Shown here in pieces: positions 61,093-64,000 of a stretch of DNA of 64,000 nt. The position numbers were made by a program, and so were the translations under genes. Source of the DNA: a bacterium (lineage in GTDB: Bacteria; Armatimonadota; UBA5829); assembly GCA_021371935.1 (NCBI GenBank), contig JAJFVF010000002.1, positions 434,001 through 498,000 on the forward strand, written 5' to 3'. The notes beneath the pieces were generated by a model. That model worked only from the letters and a program-made list of their open reading frames with translations, was not told the origin of the DNA and ran no database searches. The number at the start of each line of letters is the position of its first letter. Within the stretch, counting starts at the first letter, position 1.

Positions 61093-61314
61093 ATGGAACA
61101 GTTGATTTCTAATCTTACAAACGCCGGGCTGATAGATGGCACAGCCATTATCCTCGATCAATTCCAGCGCGTGGACATTGCCGATTTTGAGACGTTCTTC
61201 GGCTCGACGGACGGCAGCTATGACCAGCTCTGCACAGCAGACGATAATGGCGACGGCACAACCAAAGGCTACAAGCGATTCTTTGATGAGTGGCATGCGG
61301 CAGGGATTATATGA
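61093..61314 (+). CDS. Small structural protein
   Basis: With ATG 61093 and AGGAGG upstream the protein has 73 residues (MEQLISNLTNAGLIDGTAII ...), with acidic character (TADDNGDGTTKGY). No family; it overlaps the connector gene by four bases. Confidence 0.58.
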   Translation: MEQLISNLTNAGLIDGTAIILDQFQRVDIADFETFFGSTDGSYDQLCTADDNGDGTTKGYKRFFDEWHAAGII

Positions 61315-61682
61315 ACTACGCAACATCAGCCGACATAACCACATACACCGGCATAGCCGCTGATGCGCTGCCTGGCGATATCGATAGGCTCATAACCCGT
61401 GCATCGGAGATGGTGGACGACATTACGCCCGGTTTCATCGATCTTGACAATGCTGACCATCTCACAGCAGCAAAGAAAGCAGTCTGCGCGCAGGTGGAGT
61501 TTTGGTTGGAGGTCGGGGAGGATCGGGATATAAGCGGACCTGTTGAAACATATGTGGCAGGCAAGGTGCAAATACAAAATGGTGCAGGTGACAACCGCGT
61601 AGCGCCTGGATATCTTGCACCTCGGGCACGGCGTGTATTGCTCAAAGCCGGACTGCTCTATGCCGGGGTGGGTGTGAAATGA
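61311..61682 (+). CDS. Head-tail connector protein
   Basis: The 123-residue protein starts MNYATSADITTYTGI and has the helix-rich layout of HK97 gp6-like connectors: ITRASEMVDDITPGF, KKAVCAQVEFWLEVGED, and a C-terminal RRVLLKAGLLYAG. It forms the ring below the portal. ATG 61311 overlaps the previous TGA. Confidence 0.76.
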   Translation: MNYATSADITTYTGIAADALPGDIDRLITRASEMVDDITPGFIDLDNADHLTAAKKAVCAQVEFWLEVGEDRDISGPVETYVAGKVQIQNGAGDNRVAPGYLAPRARRVLLKAGLLYAGVGVK

Positions 61683-61999
61683 GACTGCCGAGATCGATGC
61701 TGAGGGACTCGATATCGATTGAGCCGCACGCGGGCAATACCGCCTATGGCTCGAAATATGGGGCTGGTTATTCCGAGTCGTGTATATTCGAGCCAGGCTT
61801 CAAAAAAATCGTAGACAGGCAGGGAGCGGAGGTTGTGGCCTCCGCTTTTTGCATACTGGGCGCAACCGCGACAGTCAAGACGCTGGACAGAGTTACTAAA
61901 GATGGGCAGGTCTATGAGGTCATAGATTCACAGCAGAGACCGGTCAATGGCCGGATCGATCATGTCGAGGTCTATCTGAAGTCGATTGGGGCGGAGTGA
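61679..61999 (+). CDS. Head-tail adaptor (head closure) protein
   Basis: This 106-residue protein (MRLPRSMLRDSISIEPHAGN ...) is beta-rich with a GQVYEVIDSQQRPVNGRIDHVEVYLK end, typical of SPP1 gp16-type stopper proteins. It overlaps both neighbours by one to four bases and stays in a connector operon. Confidence 0.72.
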   Translation: MRLPRSMLRDSISIEPHAGNTAYGSKYGAGYSESCIFEPGFKKIVDRQGAEVVASAFCILGATATVKTLDRVTKDGQVYEVIDSQQRPVNGRIDHVEVYLKSIGAE

Positions 62000-62352
62000 T
62001 GGGTGTCAGTGTAAAGCTCAATTGGTATGGCGACCAGGTCACTCGTGAGGTCAAGGAAGCTGCGGCAGAGGGGTTGTTGTTGGGTGCAGAATATCTGCTC
62101 GAAGAGAGTAATCGAGTCGTTCCGCACAACGAGGGAACCTTGCAGCGATCCGGCGAGACCAGCGTTGATGATGAAAAGCTGGAAGCGAACGTCAGTTATG
62201 ATACTCCTTATGCTGCCCGCCTTCACGAACATCCAGAATACAAGTTCCAAAACGGCAGAATTGGGAAGTGGCTGGAAGTGACTTTGAAAAAGTGCGAATC
62301 CGAGGTCGCCAAAATTATAGCTGGTCCAATTAAGAGAGTTTTAGGGGGCTAA
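61999..62352 (+). CDS. HK97 gp10-like tail-connector protein
   Basis: The 117-residue protein has the HK97 gp10 layout: VSVKLNWYGDQVTREVKEAA, NRVVPHNEGTLQRSGETSV, YDTPYAARLHEHP. It is needed for head-tail joining. ATG 61999 shares a base with the previous stop; GGAG precedes it. Confidence 0.82.
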   Translation: MGVSVKLNWYGDQVTREVKEAAAEGLLLGAEYLLEESNRVVPHNEGTLQRSGETSVDDEKLEANVSYDTPYAARLHEHPEYKFQNGRIGKWLEVTLKKCESEVAKIIAGPIKRVLGG

Positions 62353-62354
62353 AT

Positions 62355-62774
62355 ATGTTGATCGCTGAGATCATGCAGTACTTAGATGCCTGCGAGTTAG
62401 TCACGTATGATGCTAACGATACAAGCGGAGATGTGTTCATCGAATTGCCTGCAACACCTGATACATGTGTTGCTGTATTGCCTCAGCCCGGCACGCAATC
62501 GCCTGGTTATGACAACCTAGATAATACCGGTGTGCAGATCATTGTGAGGGGGGCGGCTGATACAGATGTCGAAACCCAAGCACGGGCGCAGGCGATTTAC
62601 GATAAGACACATGGGTTTCGGAACGGGTGGTTCATCAATGGCGGGGCATATATCCTGAGCTGTCTGTCACCGAACGGAGGCATTGTGCCATTGGGCGATG
62701 ATGATAATAGCAGACCGGAATTCGCGGTCAATTTGAATATCAAGTATAGAAATACGAACAGGGAGGTGCGGTGA
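62355..62774 (+). CDS. Tail terminator/minor capsid-like protein
   Basis: The 139-residue protein (MLIAEIMQYLDACELVTYDA ...) has a pattern like tail terminators: LPATPDTCVAVLPQPGTQSPGY, DTDVETQARAQAIYDKTHG, FAVNLNIKYR. It caps the tail tube. The stop overlaps the tail tube start by one base. Confidence 0.7.
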   Translation: MLIAEIMQYLDACELVTYDANDTSGDVFIELPATPDTCVAVLPQPGTQSPGYDNLDNTGVQIIVRGAADTDVETQARAQAIYDKTHGFRNGWFINGGAYILSCLSPNGGIVPLGDDDNSRPEFAVNLNIKYRNTNREVR

Positions 62775-63223
62775 TGGCCGCTGATTCAGTTTTAGCAAGT
62801 TTGGTGAAAATCGAAGTCAATTCAGGGGCGGGATATGTCGAGGTGAAAGGTCTAGACAAAATCACGCCGAAGCATACCACGTCGGATGCCGATATGTCCA
62901 CAAAAGACTCTACGGACGGTGCAGGAAACCAGATCGAACGATTACTGCCTGCACGTAGAGCTAAGTCCTGGGATTTGGAAGGCAAATATTACGTTGATCT
63001 TAGTGATGGAACACGGGATGCAGGACAAGCGGCAATGGAGGCATTGGGCGCTTTGACCGGCACGTCAGCCATTGGCAAGTTCAAGTTTACTCCTGCAGGT
63101 GCAACATCCGGCACTGAGTTTATGGGGACTGTTACGCTTGGCGACCTTGGCGGTGGCGAAAAAGACGATCCGGCGGATTGGAATGCAACAATCCGGTACT
63201 ACAGCGAGGTGTCTGAGAGCTAA
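62774..63223 (+). CDS. Major tail tube protein
   Basis: The 149-residue protein is a TP901-1-like major tail protein: beta-rich with AKSWDLEGKYYVDLSDGTRD, GKFKFTPAGATSGTEFMGTV, and WNATIRYYSEV. The tube polymerises around the tape measure. Start ATG 62774 overlaps the previous TGA; the stop overlaps the chaperone ATG. Confidence 0.82.
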   Translation: MAADSVLASLVKIEVNSGAGYVEVKGLDKITPKHTTSDADMSTKDSTDGAGNQIERLLPARRAKSWDLEGKYYVDLSDGTRDAGQAAMEALGALTGTSAIGKFKFTPAGATSGTEFMGTVTLGDLGGGEKDDPADWNATIRYYSEVSES

Positions 63224-63582
63224 TGAACAACCGATACAAGGATTTTGATCAGGGTCGCGCTGAAAAGCAGGGCGACCCTATTCAGTTTAAGATTCACGGC
63301 ATGCTGATCAACCTGCCGCCTGAAATCCCCGCCATAGTCCCGGTTATGGCGCTCAGACTGACTAAAAAATACGGGACTGAGGCGGATGTGCCTCAAGACG
63401 AACTTGCAGAATTGTCGCTGTCGATAATCGGCAAAAAGGCATTGGATTTGTTATTAGCTGACGGTATTACCACTGATGAACTCGGAGAGGTAATACGTTG
63501 GGCGTTGTCGGTTTATAGCGGCGAGGAAGTTGGAGACGACGCGGGAAACCCGACAGCCCCGGTTCCCGACGCCGGGGCATAG
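63223..63582 (+). CDS. Tail assembly chaperone, short form (gpG-like)
   Basis: The 119-residue protein (MNNRYKDFDQGRAEKQGDPI ...) precedes the tape measure and is the first of two frame products. It ends after a Pro/Asp/Ala-rich tail at TAG 63580-63582. The chaperone binds the tape measure during tail assembly. A slippery heptamer lies 13 codons before the stop. Confidence 0.78.
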   Translation: MNNRYKDFDQGRAEKQGDPIQFKIHGMLINLPPEIPAIVPVMALRLTKKYGTEADVPQDELAELSLSIIGKKALDLLLADGITTDELGEVIRWALSVYSGEEVGDDAGNPTAPVPDAGA

Positions 63583-63800
63583 ACATAATTGCGCGATTCG
63601 GAGATATAGAGGCCGATTTTCAGCGCGAATATAACCTTGATTTGTGGGCGATTATCGACGTCATTTCCTGGCGTCGTTTTTTTGTTTTACTGCAAGGCCT
63701 GTCTGCGGACAGTCTGTTGTTTTCGAGGAATCAGAGACGGTCACATGTTGTGACCTCGAAAGACGAGTTACAGCGGCGATGGAAAGAACTGTTTTTATAG
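63223..63800 (+). CDS. Tail assembly chaperone, long form by -1 frameshift (gpGT-like)
   Basis: After the slippery heptamer the -1 frame is open from 63519 to TAG 63798-63800. It encodes IIARFGDIEADFQREYNLDL, then WAIIDVISWRRFFVLLQGL, a segment typical of the T part of gpGT in many siphoviruses. The -1 frame has no start codon near the 3' ORF that would explain it alone, so fusion is expected. The short to long ratio is usually set by the slip rate. Confidence 0.78.
63543..63549 (+). promoter_or_regulatory. Slippery sequence for programmed -1 frameshift
   Basis: GGGAAAC stands in the zero frame as G GGA AAC (codons 63544-63546 and 63547-63549), the X XXY YYZ pattern. Slipping one base back continues in the frame that stays open to 63800. 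GC-rich sequence follows. Confidence 0.82.
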
Positions 63801-63810
63801 GCGGTGCGCT

Positions 63811-64000
63811 ATGGCATTAAAAGTCGGCGAGCTTTTCGCTGTCCTCCGGCTTGACAAAGGCAGCTTCGACAAAGATATGAACGGTGTCGAGAGTCGGTTT
63901 GGCCAGAGCGAAAAGACGATCAACAATCTCAAGAATAAGACTTTGATCGGCCTCGGGGTGGGATTGGCTACACTCGGAGGCGCAGCATTTAAGTTCTCAA
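63811..64000 (+). CDS. Tape measure protein (partial)
   Basis: The ATG at 63811 opens a frame to the window edge (63 residues): MALKVGELFAVLRLDKGSFD, then a GVESRF and a hydrophobic LIGLGVGLATLGGAAF stretch, typical for phage tape measures. The tape measure sets tail length. The gene follows the chaperone by 10 bases. C-terminal part is outside. Confidence 0.85.
   Translation, partial: MALKVGELFAVLRLDKGSFDKDMNGVESRFGQSEKTINNLKNKTLIGLGVGLATLGGAAFKFS

Larger units (their letters stand above)
36848..64000. mobile_element. Integrated siphovirus-like prophage (incomplete)
   Basis: From the 3' end of tRNA-Glu, genes appear in a typical temperate-phage order: integrase, lysogeny region with ImmA/CI/Cro-like proteins, small early proteins, replication, terminase, portal, head, connectors, tail tube, tail chaperone, tape measure. 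The right end lies outside the window, so attR is not seen. Many genes overlap by one to four bases, unlike the host part. No transposase or plasmid gene is present. Confidence 0.95.

Overview
The window joins about 36.8 kb of bacterial chromosome to about 27 kb of an integrated, tailed (siphovirus-like) prophage that runs off the right edge. The chromosomal part encodes KDO (LPS sugar) enzymes, so an outer membrane is likely. It also carries genes typical of Terrabacteria: a darA/PstA-type c-di-AMP sensor between tmk and holB, a SpoIIIAA/Ycf45-like R3H ATPase and a DUF3084 protein. An Armatimonadota-like or related deep-branching Gram-negative lineage is my best guess. This is inference; no rRNA is present to settle it.

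Chromosome, left to right. A partial glycoside hydrolase, an Eis-like acetyltransferase and wrbA lie on the minus strand. A plus-strand housekeeping run follows: a DUF3352-like membrane protein, rpoZ with a long acidic tail, dnaJ-prmA-rsmE, an R3H ATPase, and tmk-nucleotidyltransferase-darA-holB. Next come two small metabolic or unknown genes, a LysE exporter and a DUF3084 protein. The block kdsD-kdsC-phosphoesterase-GT-C-GT2-RsbW-like is tightly overlapped and looks like an envelope-glycan operon. mnmG, a minus-strand ArnT-like transferase, rsmG, a cysteine-free thioredoxin-fold protein and eno follow. A VapBC module and a HEPN-like gene sit beside a 1473-residue CoA-dehydratase activase. glyS and tRNA-Glu(UUC) close the host part. 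The host DNA is rich in 7- and 8-bp tandem repeats and two-hairpin palindromes, several at gene junctions or inside genes.

Prophage. A large serine recombinase lies next to tRNA-Glu, and its last codons and stop lie inside the tRNA 3' end. Minus-strand lysogeny genes (SNase, SHOCT/DUF4429, FxLYD, lipoprotein, ImmA-like, CI-like) face a Cro-like HTH across an operator region. The early plus-strand genes are small, tightly overlapped proteins: GIY-YIG, SWIM, an SSB-like protein, a deoxyribosyltransferase-like protein, Dam, and a primase-helicase followed by an iteron-like array. Then come two TubC_N-like paralogues, a VRR-NUC nuclease, a sigma-like regulator, HNH and both terminase subunits. 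The head genes are portal, a MuF/Mcp2-type protein with a probable toxin C-terminus and an overlapping candidate immunity gene, a zinc metallopeptidase, scaffold, coat and decoration. The tail genes are connectors, tail tube, a tail-assembly chaperone with an in-frame GGGAAAC slippery site for a -1 frameshift, and the start of the tape measure.

The most interesting items are the MuF toxin/immunity-like pair, the recombinase reading into tRNA-Glu, the iteron-like array behind the primase, and the heptamer minisatellites that have entered coding sequence.
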